NCBI RefSeq assembly: GCF_017310035.1
Contig: NZ_CP022296.1
Location: 3,968,001 to 4,032,000, forward strand
Direction of reading: 5' to 3'
DNA length: 64,000 nucleotides
DNA from: Nocardioides sp. S5
GTDB lineage: Bacteria; Actinomycetota; Actinomycetes; Propionibacteriales; Nocardioidaceae
Shown: piece after piece, positions 1 through 7,484 of the stretch
Layout of the letters: each line of letters starts with the position of its first letter
How positions within the stretch are numbered: position 1 is the first letter of the stretch
The notes under the pieces: model-generated
What the model saw: only the letters and a program-made list of their open reading frames with translations
The model's database searches: none
What the model was told of the DNA's origin: nothing
Position numbers and translations under genes: made by a program

Positions 1-89
1 CGCTGGCGCCCGGCGCCGGCGGCCGCCCGATCCACGAGTGGCTCGAGGTGCGGCCCTTCTACGGCGCCCCGTCCGCCACCGAGGACTGA
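1..89 (+). CDS. YCII/DGPF-domain protein, C-terminal end only
   Basis: The first 89 bases read in frame to a TGA and encode about 28 residues ending GRPIHEWLEVRPFYGAPSATED. The LEVRPF ending is typical of YCII-related (DGPF) domain proteins, small cytoplasmic proteins of unclear biochemical role. The gene begins outside the window. It stops 12 bases before the sigma factor gene, so the two are probably co-transcribed. DGPF genes are the characteristic neighbours of ECF42 sigma factors, which supports both calls. Confidence 0.6.
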   Translation, partial: LAPGAGGRPIHEWLEVRPFYGAPSATED

Positions 90-101
90 CGCGCGCACCT
101 G

Positions 102-1256
102 ATGGACCCGTTCGACGAGGTGCCGTTGCGGGAGCTGGTCCCGGCGGTCATCGGCGTCCTCGCCCGCCGCGGAGCAGGCTTCGCGGCGGCCGAGGACGCG
201 GTGCAGGAGGCGCTGGTGGAGGCGCTGCGGACCTGGCCAACCGACCCGCCCCGCGACCCGAAGGGGTGGCTGGTGACGGTCGCGTGGCGACGCTACCTCG
301 ACGTCGTACGCTCCGAGGCCGCGCGCGGGCGGCGCGAGGTCGCTGTCGAGGTCGAGCCCGCGGCCGGCCCGGCACGCGACGCCGACGACACGCTGGAGGT
401 CTTCTTCCTGTGCGCCCACCCCGCGCTCACGCCGGCCTCGGCGGTGGCCCTGACGCTGCGAGCGGTCGCGGGCCTGACGACGCGGCAGGTGGCCGACGCT
501 TACCTCGTCCCCGAGGCCACGATGGCGCAGCGCATCAGCCGCGCGAAGCGCACGGGCGCGCAGGCGTCCTTCGACCGCCCGGGTGACCTCGCCACCGTCC
601 GCCGGGTGCTCTACCTCGTCTTCAACGAGGGCTACTCCGGAGACGTCGACCTCGCCGCCGAGGCGATCCGGCTGGCCCGGCAGCTGGCCGCACTCGTGGA
701 CGATCCGGAGAGCGACGGCCTGCTGGCCCTCATGCTGCTGCACCATGCGCGACGGCCGGCGCGGCTCCGTGCCGACGGCACCCTGGTCCCGCTCGCCGAG
801 CAGGACCGGAGCCTGTGGGACCGCGACCTGGTCGCCGAGGGCGTGAGGATCCTGCAGCCCGCGCTGGCACAGGAGCGCCGAGGCGAGCTCCAGCTCCAGG
901 CCGCGATCGCGGCCCTCCACGCCGACGCCGCGACCGCCGGGGAGACCGACTGGGTGCAGGTCGTGCAGTGGTACGACGAGCTGCTGGCGCTGACGGGCAG
1001 CCCGGTCGTACGCCTCAACCGGGCCGTCGCCGTCGGCGAGGCCGACGGCGCCCGCGCGGGCCTCGCGGCGCTCGCCGAGGTCGACCCCGCCCTGCCGCGC
1101 CACCGGGCGGTGGCGGCGTACCTCCACGAGAAGGACGGCGCGCACGACCTCGCCGCGCGGCTCTACGCCGAGGCAGCCTCCCTCGCGACCGACGTCGCGG
1201 AGAAGACCCACCTGACCAGGCAGGCGGCACGGCTGCGCCACTCCTCGCTCGGGTAG
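102..1256 (+). CDS. RNA polymerase ECF sigma factor, ECF42-like with C-terminal TPR-type extension
   Basis: A 384-residue sigma-70 family protein. Region 2 lies at about residues 10-75 (AEDAVQEALVEAL, then PKGWLVTVAWRRYLDVVRSE) and region 4 at about 110-160 (LTTRQVADAYLVPEATMAQR). The remaining 220 residues are a helical TPR-like extension beginning near LYLVFNEGYSG, the layout of the ECF42 (DUF6596-containing) group. Most ECF factors are only about 200 residues long. There is no anti-sigma gene next to it. In ECF42 the extension is thought to replace an anti-sigma factor in controlling activity. The start is ATG at 102, just after the DGPF gene. The targets cannot be read from this window, although DGPF genes are usual ones. 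Confidence 0.88.
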   Translation: MDPFDEVPLRELVPAVIGVLARRGAGFAAAEDAVQEALVEALRTWPTDPPRDPKGWLVTVAWRRYLDVVRSEAARGRREVAVEVEPAAGPARDADDTLEVFFLCAHPALTPASAVALTLRAVAGLTTRQVADAYLVPEATMAQRISRAKRTGAQASFDRPGDLATVRRVLYLVFNEGYSGDVDLAAEAIRLARQLAALVDDPESDGLLALMLLHHARRPARLRADGTLVPLAEQDRSLWDRDLVAEGVRILQPALAQERRGELQLQAAIAALHADAATAGETDWVQVVQWYDELLALTGSPVVRLNRAVAVGEADGARAGLAALAEVDPALPRHRAVAAYLHEKDGAHDLAARLYAEAASLATDVAEKTHLTRQAARLRHSSLG

Positions 1257-1280
1257 TCGACAGTCACCCTCCCCCGTGAC

Positions 1281-1456
1281 CGGGCGGTTCCTCGCGCTGG
1301 AACACGCCGAGCGGGCACTTCGTCGCGCTGGAACATGCCGAGCGGGCGCTTCGTCGCGTGGGTCCCTGAGCTCCACTGCGAGGAAGCGCCCGGTGGGTCG
1401 CCTTCAGCGCGAGGAAGCGCCCGGTCACCAACTCTCAGCGCGACGAAGTGCCCGGT
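1281..1456. repeat. Dyad-symmetric array of six 20-bp units, three forward then three inverted, 31-bp period
   Basis: Three forward copies of a unit close to CGGGCRCTTCSTCGCGCTGG start at 1281, 1312 and 1343. Three reverse-complement copies end at 1394, 1425 and 1456. Each half has an exact 31-bp period, and each mirrored pair sums to the same value, so the array has one dyad centre at 1368.5. The linkers differ between halves (aacacgccgag and aacatgccgag on the left, unrelated 10-mers on the right). The array fills the gap between the sigma factor gene and the DUF402 gene, and makes the longer reading of DUF402 from 1335 unlikely. Confidence 0.9.
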
Positions 1457-1472
1457 CGCTAGGTTGTCGGGC

Positions 1473-2042
1473 ATGGAGCCCGGGACCCAGATCCGCTGCG
1501 AGATGACGAAGTGGGGCGAGCGGCCGCACTGGCAGTTCGCGGGGATCTTCCTCGGCACCGACGAGCACGGCGAGTGGCTCGGCTTCCCGGCGGGCACCCA
1601 CAACCGGCGTCCCGGCTACGAGTTCCACTCCGAGGTCGACTGCGTGACGTTGGTGCCGTCCGACGGGTGGTACGCCGCCACCTTCCACGCTCCGGGCATC
1701 TGGTGCGACCTCTACGTCGACATCGCCACGCCCGGGCGCTGGGACGGCACGGTGCTACGGGCGGTGGACCTCGACCTCGACGTGATCCGCATGTCCGACC
1801 CGCTCCCGGCGTCGGTCTACGCCGAGGCCGAGAAGGCGGGCCGGGTGGCGGGCGAGGTGTTCGTCGACGACGAGGACGAGTTCGCCGAGCACCAGGTCGC
1901 CTTCGGCTATCCCGCCGACGTCGTCGAGGCCGCGCAGGCCGGCTGCGACGAGGTCCTCGCGGCCGTGCGCGCCGGCGAGGCGCCGTACGACGGGACGCAC
2001 GAGCGCTGGCTCACCGAGCTCAGCCGTCTGACTGCTTCCTGA
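1473..2042 (+). CDS. DUF402 domain-containing protein
   Basis: A 189-residue protein from ATG 1473. The DUF402 fold spans about residues 10-150, with the marks GWYAATFHAPGIWCDLYVDI, DLDLDVIR, and an acidic stretch FVDDEDEFAEH. DUF402 proteins are cytoplasmic; characterised relatives include nucleoside-phosphate phosphatases such as Ntdp, but the substrate here is unknown. The frame is open back to 1335, but that stretch is the inverted repeat array. The last 23 bases overlap the 3' end of the convergent ThrE-type gene. Confidence 0.75.
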   Translation: MEPGTQIRCEMTKWGERPHWQFAGIFLGTDEHGEWLGFPAGTHNRRPGYEFHSEVDCVTLVPSDGWYAATFHAPGIWCDLYVDIATPGRWDGTVLRAVDLDLDVIRMSDPLPASVYAEAEKAGRVAGEVFVDDEDEFAEHQVAFGYPADVVEAAQAGCDEVLAAVRAGEAPYDGTHERWLTELSRLTAS

Positions 2043-3435
2043 CCGCCCGCCGCTCGGCGCGGGTCATCGCGCGGAACGGTCCGACCAGGCGCGGGCCGGC
2101 GAGCCGGCTCTCGAGCCTGCGGGCCTCGCGCTTCAGCGGCTGGGCGACGTACTCCCCCAGGATCACTCCGGAGGCCAGCGCGATGGCGACCGAGATCGCG
2201 GTCATCAGCGCCAGGATCCCCTGGGAGACGAAGTAGCCGCCGTCGGCGAGGAACGTCAGGCCGCGGTAGATCGACAGACCGGGCAGGAACGGCACGATCG
2301 CGGGGACCGCGACGACCAGCGGGGGCACCCGCACCCGGCCGGCGACGGCGTAGGCGACGAGACCGATGAAGAACGCCGCCATCCCGGCGCCCGCCACCCG
2401 GCCGAAGCCGTTGAGCTCGACGGCCTGGGAGACGAGCGCGGCCGTCGCCGTGGTCACGGCGATCGGCAGCACGGCGCGGCGCGGGGCGTAGCAGGCGACG
2501 CTGAAGGCCGCCGCCGAGACGGCAGCCCCGGCCAGCACGAACGGGAGCTCGGAGATGCTGCCGAGCTTGCCGGGCACCAGCCGGCCGAGCTCGAAGCCGA
2601 GGGTGTCGGCGACCGAGATGCCCAGCGCGACGCCGGCGATGATGCCTGCGGTCGACATCATCGCCTCGATGAGGCGCGCGCTCGAGGTGAGGTAGAAGCC
2701 GGTGAGCGCGTCCTGCACCGCACCCATCAGGCCGATGCCGGCGAGCAGCATGATGATGTTGGCGGTCACCGCGAGCGACGGATCGACCTCGATCGGGGTG
2801 GCGGCCACCCCCGCGGCGAGCAGCGTGGCGATCGCGCCGCCGGCGACCTGGAGGTAGAAGAACGGCAGCCGCCGACGGGCCAGCACGATCTGCACCCGGT
2901 CGATCAGCGTGGCCGAGACGGCCGCCACCACCGACACCACCAGGCCGCCACCGAGGAAGACGCCGACCGCCGCGGCCATCACCGCCCACGCGACGGTCAC
3001 CGCCCAGCGCGGGAAGGCGTGGCCGAGCGAGACGATGGTGGCCATCCGGGAGCGCGCGAGGTAGAGGTCGGCCCGGTCGGTGAGGATGTCGCGCACGAGG
3101 TGGTCGACGGCGGTGAGGTCCTCGTAGTCGATGTCGCGCTGCTGCACGTGGCGCATCATCAGCATCGGTACGTCGTCGGGCGAGCGCTGGAAGCTCATCG
3201 ACAGCGCCGTGAAGGTCACGTCGATCTCGGCCTGGCGCAGCCCGAGGTGGTCGGCGACCGAGCGCATCGTGGCCGTGACGTCGGCGGCACCCGCTCCCGA
3301 GGAGAGCAGCATCTCCCCGATCCGCAGGCACAGGTCCATCGTCAGGTGCACCTCGCGAGCGGCCTCGGCGCGCGCGGCGGCCTCGGCCTCCTCGGTCGGT
3401 TCGCTGTCTCCGGAGAAGCTGTCGTGCTGGTCCAC
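2020..3435 (-). CDS. Threonine/serine exporter family protein (ThrE-like)
   Basis: A 471-residue integral membrane protein started by GTG at 3435. An N-terminal cytoplasmic part (about 25-150, with LCLRIGEMLLSSGAGAADV) is followed by about ten hydrophobic segments in two blocks, matching the fused DUF1212 + ThrE_2 layout of Corynebacterium glutamicum ThrE, which exports threonine and serine by proton motive force. The C-terminus is basic and probably cytoplasmic. It is convergent with DUF402, whose end it overlaps. The specificity is inferred from the family only. Confidence 0.85.
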   Translation of the reverse strand: MDQHDSFSGDSEPTEEAEAAARAEAAREVHLTMDLCLRIGEMLLSSGAGAADVTATMRSVADHLGLRQAEIDVTFTALSMSFQRSPDDVPMLMMRHVQQRDIDYEDLTAVDHLVRDILTDRADLYLARSRMATIVSLGHAFPRWAVTVAWAVMAAAVGVFLGGGLVVSVVAAVSATLIDRVQIVLARRRLPFFYLQVAGGAIATLLAAGVAATPIEVDPSLAVTANIIMLLAGIGLMGAVQDALTGFYLTSSARLIEAMMSTAGIIAGVALGISVADTLGFELGRLVPGKLGSISELPFVLAGAAVSAAAFSVACYAPRRAVLPIAVTTATAALVSQAVELNGFGRVAGAGMAAFFIGLVAYAVAGRVRVPPLVVAVPAIVPFLPGLSIYRGLTFLADGGYFVSQGILALMTAISVAIALASGVILGEYVAQPLKREARRLESRLAGPRLVGPFRAMTRAERRAVRKQSDG

Positions 3436-3514
3436 CGGGCCATGCTCGCACCGCCGTCCGGCCCACGGTCACAGGGGTGAGCCCCGCCCGGGGACCGCTC
3501 CCTAGAGTGGTTGC

Positions 3515-4648
3515 ATGCGTATCGACTTCCACGCGTCGCAGCGGCCCACGCTCGGCGTCGAGTGGGAGCTCTCCCTCGTCGACCGGGTCACCCGCGACCT
3601 GGTCAGCGTCGCCTCCGAGGTCCACGAGCTGGCCGGCGGCCGTCTCGACGACCCGACCCGGCTCCACAAGGAGCTGCTGCGCAACACCGTCGAGGTCGTG
3701 ACCGGCATCTGCGACACCGTCGGTGAGGCCGTCGTCGACCTCCGCGACACCCTCTCGGTCGTCGTGCCGGCCGCCCAGGAGCTCGGCGTCGACCTGCTCG
3801 GGGCCGGCTCGCACCCCTTCGCCGACTGGTCGCACCAGCAGCTCACCGAGGGCCACCGCTACGCCGAGCTCATCAACCGCACCCAGTGGTGGGGCCGCCA
3901 GATGCTCATCTGGGGCGTGCACGTGCACGTCGGGATGCCCGAGCGCGACCGGGTGATGCCCGTGCTCGCCTCGCTCCTGACGACGTACCCGCATCTCCTC
4001 GCGCTGTCGGCGAGCTCGCCGATCTGGGCCGGGCAGGACACCGGCTACGCCTCCAACCGGGCGCTGATGTTCCAGCAGCTGCCGACCGCCGGGCTGCCGT
4101 TCACCTTCGACACGTGGGCCGAGTTCGAGGCCTGCATCGCCGACCAGACCACGACCGGGATCATCGACTCGATGTCCGACGTGCGCTGGGACCTGCGGCC
4201 CGCGCCGCACCTCGGCACGCTGGAGAACCGCATCTGCGACGGCATGTCGGACCTCGGCGAGGTCGCCGCCCTCACCGCCCTGATGCACTGCCTCGTCGTC
4301 GACCTCGACACCCGCCTCGCTGCCGGCGAGACCCTCCCGACGCTGCCGCCGTGGCAGGTCCAGGAGAACAAGTGGCGCGCCGCGCGCTACGGCCTCGACG
4401 CGATCGTGATCCTCGACGACACCAACCGCGAGCGCCTGGTCACCGACGACCTCGACGACCTGCTCGAGCGGCTCACACCCGTGGCGAAGCGCCTGGACTG
4501 CGAGGCAGAGCTGCGCACCGTCGCCGACATCCCGCGGCGCGGGGCGTCCTACCAGCGTCAGCGGGCCGTCGCGCACGAGTCCGGCGGCGACCTGGTCGCC
4601 GTCGTCGACGCCCTGGTCGCCGAGCTCGCCCACTCGCTCGAGGCCTGA
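3515..4648 (+). CDS. Carboxylate-amine ligase of the GCS2 / YbdK family
   Basis: A 377-residue protein with a GCS2 fold over nearly its full length. The N-terminal TLGVEWELSLVD carries the conserved GxExE-type motif. WGVHVHVGM, WDLRPAPHLGTLENRICD and NKWRAARYGLDA are further family signatures. YbdK proteins make gamma-glutamylcysteine weakly in vitro, and their physiological product in mycothiol-using actinobacteria is not settled. ATG 3515 is preferred: it is the first in-frame start and gives the family's usual length. The gene stands alone, about 120 bases before the acyltransferase. Confidence 0.85.
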   Translation: MRIDFHASQRPTLGVEWELSLVDRVTRDLVSVASEVHELAGGRLDDPTRLHKELLRNTVEVVTGICDTVGEAVVDLRDTLSVVVPAAQELGVDLLGAGSHPFADWSHQQLTEGHRYAELINRTQWWGRQMLIWGVHVHVGMPERDRVMPVLASLLTTYPHLLALSASSPIWAGQDTGYASNRALMFQQLPTAGLPFTFDTWAEFEACIADQTTTGIIDSMSDVRWDLRPAPHLGTLENRICDGMSDLGEVAALTALMHCLVVDLDTRLAAGETLPTLPPWQVQENKWRAARYGLDAIVILDDTNRERLVTDDLDDLLERLTPVAKRLDCEAELRTVADIPRRGASYQRQRAVAHESGGDLVAVVDALVAELAHSLEA

Positions 4649-4767
4649 CCCGCAGCTCCCTGCACCGAGCCGTCGCTGGACGGCGCCCTTGTGGCTGTCG
4701 TCACCGGACGAGAGGATGCCCCGACGACCTCGACCCGGGGGACGAGGCGCACGCGGAGGAGAACCCA

Positions 4768-6177
4768 GTGGTGGACCCGATCGACCCGACAGCGACCGGC
4801 TTCCTGCTCGCGGAGAACCGCAACATGCCGATGCACGTCGGCGGGCTCCAGCTCTTCGAGAAGCCCGAGGGCGCGGGCCGCGGCTACGTCCGCGAGATGT
4901 ACGAGCAGATGCGCGACGTCGAGCAGGTCGCTCCCCTCTTCCTCAAGCACCCGCACCGCTCCGTGCGTACGGCGGGCCAGCTGGTGTGGCAGCCCGACGA
5001 GCAGTTCGACATCGAGCACCACGTGCGTCACAGCGCGCTGCCCAAGCCCGGCCGGATCCGCGAGCTGCTCGAGCTGTGCTCGCGCCTGCACAGCACCCGC
5101 CTGGCGTGGGAGCGGCCGCTGTGGGAGGCCACGGTGATCGAGGGCCTGCGCGACGGCCGGGTCGCGATGTACACCAAGACCCACCACGCGCTCGTCGACG
5201 GCGTCTCTGCGATGCGCCTGCTCGCCAGCGTGCTCTCGACCGACGCCGACGAGCGCAACATGCCCGCCCCGTGGGCGATGCGGCCGCGCGCGCCGCGCCA
5301 GCAGGAGCCGAGCGACGACGGCGGTGCCTCGCTCGCCGACGTCTCGGCCGCCACCGTGCGTACGGCGCTCGCGATCGCGTCCGAGGCGGCCGGGATGCCC
5401 GGCGCACTGGTGCGCACCCTCAACAAGAGCGTGCGCAACGAGACCTCCGCGCTGTCGCTCTACGCCCCCCGCACGATGATCAACCAGAACATCACCGGCT
5501 CGCGCCGCTTCGCCGCCCAGGACTGGCCGGTCGAGCGGCTGCGGGCGGTCGGCAAGGCCACCGGCACCACGATCAACGACGTCGTGCTCGCGATGGTGAG
5601 CGGCGCGATGCGCACCTACCTGCTCGACATGGACGCGCTGCCCGAGACGACGCTGGTCTCGATGGTCCCCGTCGGCCTCAACGCCAAGCAGTCGCAGCTC
5701 GCGTCCTCCGACGGCGGCAACGCCGTGGGCGCGGTGATGGTGCAGCTCGGCACCCATCTCGCCGACCCGGCCGACCGGTTGACGGCGATCAACAAGTCGA
5801 TGAAGGACGGCAAGGACGGGCTCTCGGCGATGACGCCGACCCAGATCCTCGCGATGAGCGCGCTCGGCCAGGCGCCGGCGATCCTCGGCCCGGTCTTCCG
5901 GATGCAGGGCATCGTGCGCCCGCCCTACAACCTCATCGTCAGCAACGTCCCCGGCCCCCGCACCACCCACTACTGGAACGGCGCGAAGCTCACCGGCACC
6001 TACCCCCTGTCCATCCCGATCAACGGCATGGCGCTCAACATCACCTGCACCTCCTACGACGGCAAGATGTGCTTCGGCCTGACCGGCTGCCGCCGCACCG
6101 TCCCGAGCCTGCAGGTCCTGCTGACCCACCTCGACGACGAGCTGAAGGCCCTCGAGCGCGCGGCCGGCGTCCGCTGA
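4768..6177 (+). CDS. Wax ester synthase / diacylglycerol acyltransferase (WS/DGAT) family protein
   Basis: A 469-residue acyltransferase that would esterify diacylglycerol or fatty alcohol with acyl-CoA to form storage triacylglycerol or wax. The N-terminal MHVGGLQLFE and the catalytic HHxxxDG motif (HHALVDG, about residues 138-144) are intact. Further conserved blocks are TINDVVLAMVSGAMR and NLIVSNVPGPR. The start is one of two adjacent GTG codons (4768, 4771), with AGGA-type ribosome binding bases at 4755-4760. The frame is open far upstream, but that part overlaps the GCS2 gene and has no family similarity. Confidence 0.88.
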   Translation: MVDPIDPTATGFLLAENRNMPMHVGGLQLFEKPEGAGRGYVREMYEQMRDVEQVAPLFLKHPHRSVRTAGQLVWQPDEQFDIEHHVRHSALPKPGRIRELLELCSRLHSTRLAWERPLWEATVIEGLRDGRVAMYTKTHHALVDGVSAMRLLASVLSTDADERNMPAPWAMRPRAPRQQEPSDDGGASLADVSAATVRTALAIASEAAGMPGALVRTLNKSVRNETSALSLYAPRTMINQNITGSRRFAAQDWPVERLRAVGKATGTTINDVVLAMVSGAMRTYLLDMDALPETTLVSMVPVGLNAKQSQLASSDGGNAVGAVMVQLGTHLADPADRLTAINKSMKDGKDGLSAMTPTQILAMSALGQAPAILGPVFRMQGIVRPPYNLIVSNVPGPRTTHYWNGAKLTGTYPLSIPINGMALNITCTSYDGKMCFGLTGCRRTVPSLQVLLTHLDDELKALERAAGVR

Positions 6178-6182
6178 GAGGC

Positions 6183-6206
6183 CCCCTCTACTCAACCACC
6201 GAGGGG
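6183..6206. terminator. Hairpin between convergent genes, built from the palindromic repeat
   Basis: CCCCTC at 6183-6188 pairs with GAGGGG at 6201-6206 around a 12-base loop. It lies just past the acyltransferase stop and covers the last codons of the convergent methyltransferase, so it could stop transcription from both sides. There is no clear T-run. Its right arm and loop coincide with a copy of the 16-bp repeat half found elsewhere in the window. Confidence 0.45.
6188..6203 (-). repeat. Half-copy of palindromic repeat (CTCGGTGGTTGAGTAG) forming the methyltransferase stop
   Basis: Read on the minus strand this is CTCGGTGGTTGAGTAG, one base different from 39844-39859 and 42286-42301. Its last codons, read in frame, give the methyltransferase its C-terminal SVVE and TAG stop. 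Confidence 0.75.
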
Positions 6207-7462
6207 ACCACCGCAAGGCCGCCGCCGACCTGCTCGGCGACCGCGGCGAGGCGGGCCCGGGTGATGTCGGCGACGGTGGCCAGGCCGGCGAGCTGGGCGT
6301 TGGAGCCCGGGCGGGTGGGTTCGGTGGAGTTGATGCTGATGCACCGGCGGGTGCCGCCGTCGGCGGCGTTGGCGAGCGCGACGGCGTGGCCGGTGGTCCC
6401 GCTGCCGGCGAAGGGGTCGAGCACGACGGCGTCGCTGGGCAGGGTGGCGAGGATCCGGCGCACGAGCCCGGTGGGCTTCGGCGACTCGAAGACGTGGCCG
6501 ACCAGCGCCTTGAGCTCGGCGACGGCGGTGTCGGTGGAGCCGATCTCCTCGGCCAGCCAGATGGTGCGCAGCTTCTTGCGCCGTCCGCCCTCGCGGTGCA
6601 GCCAGTCGCGCTGGAAGATGTCGGCCCGCTCACCGGTGCGCCCGCGGATGACCCGGCACTCGAGGTCGTCGGGGCGCTCGTCGACCCGCGGCCGCGACCA
6701 CCGCCACACCGCCGGCCGGCCGTCGCCGAAGACGGGGGTGAGCGCCCTGCTGCCGGGGAACTCGGTGGTGGCCACGCGGCCGGTCTCCGGGTCGCCGTAC
6801 AGCGCGAAGTGCAGGGTCGGGGCGGTGAGCGGGTTGAACTTCTTGTTGGTGTTGCGCAGCGGCAGGTAGCGGAAGCGGCGCCCGTCCGGGGTGCTGAGCG
6901 GGAAGTCCGACTCGTCGACCGAGTCGGTGGTGCTGCCGTCGACGGCGCACGCGGGCAGGTGTCGGGCGTACGCCAGGACGTACTCGTGGCTGGTCGCGAA
7001 GCCCCGGCCGAGCTGGCGGCCCTTGGGGTTGAGGTTGACCACGATCTGCGCCAGGAAGTTGGCCTCGCCGAAGACCTCGTCCATCAGCAGTCGCAGGTGC
7101 GCGGCCTCGTTGTCGTCGATGCTGACGAAGACCGCACCGTGCGGGGCAAGGACCGCGCGCACGGCCTCGAGGCGCGGGCGCATCATCGCGGTCCACGCGG
7201 CGTGGCGCCCGGCGAAGGGGTCGGCGTGCGAACCGTCGCGGAAGCGGTCGGCGTAGGCGAAGTCGTTGCCGGTGTTGTAGGGCGGGTCGGTGTAGACGAC
7301 GTCGACCGACCCGGGCTCGAGCCGCGGCAGCACGTCGAGGTTGTCGGCGGCGTGGAGGGTGTTCCACACGGCGGGTTCGGGCTCGACGGGCACGAGCCGC
7401 AGCCTAGGCGCAGGCGTACGCCGCTCAGCGGCAGTTCGTCCCAACAATCCCACGAGTCCCAC
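6188..7462 (-). CDS. Site-specific DNA methyltransferase, beta class (type III Mod-like), orphan
   Basis: About 424 residues. Motif IV TDPPYNTG comes near the N-terminus (about residue 60) and the SAM-binding DPFAGSGTTGHA near the C-terminus, the beta-class order with a central target-recognition region. It should methylate adenine N6 or cytosine N4. No restriction subunit lies nearby, so it is either an orphan regulator/epigenetic methylase or part of a split system. The start is uncertain: GTG 7462 follows AAAGGA closely, GTG 7453 is possible, and the open frame to 7660 runs into the divergent gene. The C-terminal SVVE comes from a repeat copy. Confidence 0.82.
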   Translation of the reverse strand: MGLVGLLGRTAAERRTPAPRLRLVPVEPEPAVWNTLHAADNLDVLPRLEPGSVDVVYTDPPYNTGNDFAYADRFRDGSHADPFAGRHAAWTAMMRPRLEAVRAVLAPHGAVFVSIDDNEAAHLRLLMDEVFGEANFLAQIVVNLNPKGRQLGRGFATSHEYVLAYARHLPACAVDGSTTDSVDESDFPLSTPDGRRFRYLPLRNTNKKFNPLTAPTLHFALYGDPETGRVATTEFPGSRALTPVFGDGRPAVWRWSRPRVDERPDDLECRVIRGRTGERADIFQRDWLHREGGRRKKLRTIWLAEEIGSTDTAVAELKALVGHVFESPKPTGLVRRILATLPSDAVVLDPFAGSGTTGHAVALANAADGGTRRCISINSTEPTRPGSNAQLAGLATVADITRARLAAVAEQVGGGLAVVPSVVE

Positions 7463-7484
7463 AACGTCCTTTACTCTGGAACGC

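Noticed and set aside
1281..1456. CRISPR-like array from the regular 31-bp spacing
   Set aside because: Half the units are inverted, linkers are only 10-11 bases and partly repeated, and no cas genes are near.
1335..1472. Upstream start for the DUF402 protein
   Set aside because: The added codons are the inverted repeat array and have no similarity to the family.
1907..4633. 908-codon minus-strand frame across ThrE and the GCS2 gene
   Set aside because: Runs across two supported genes without any recognised motif.
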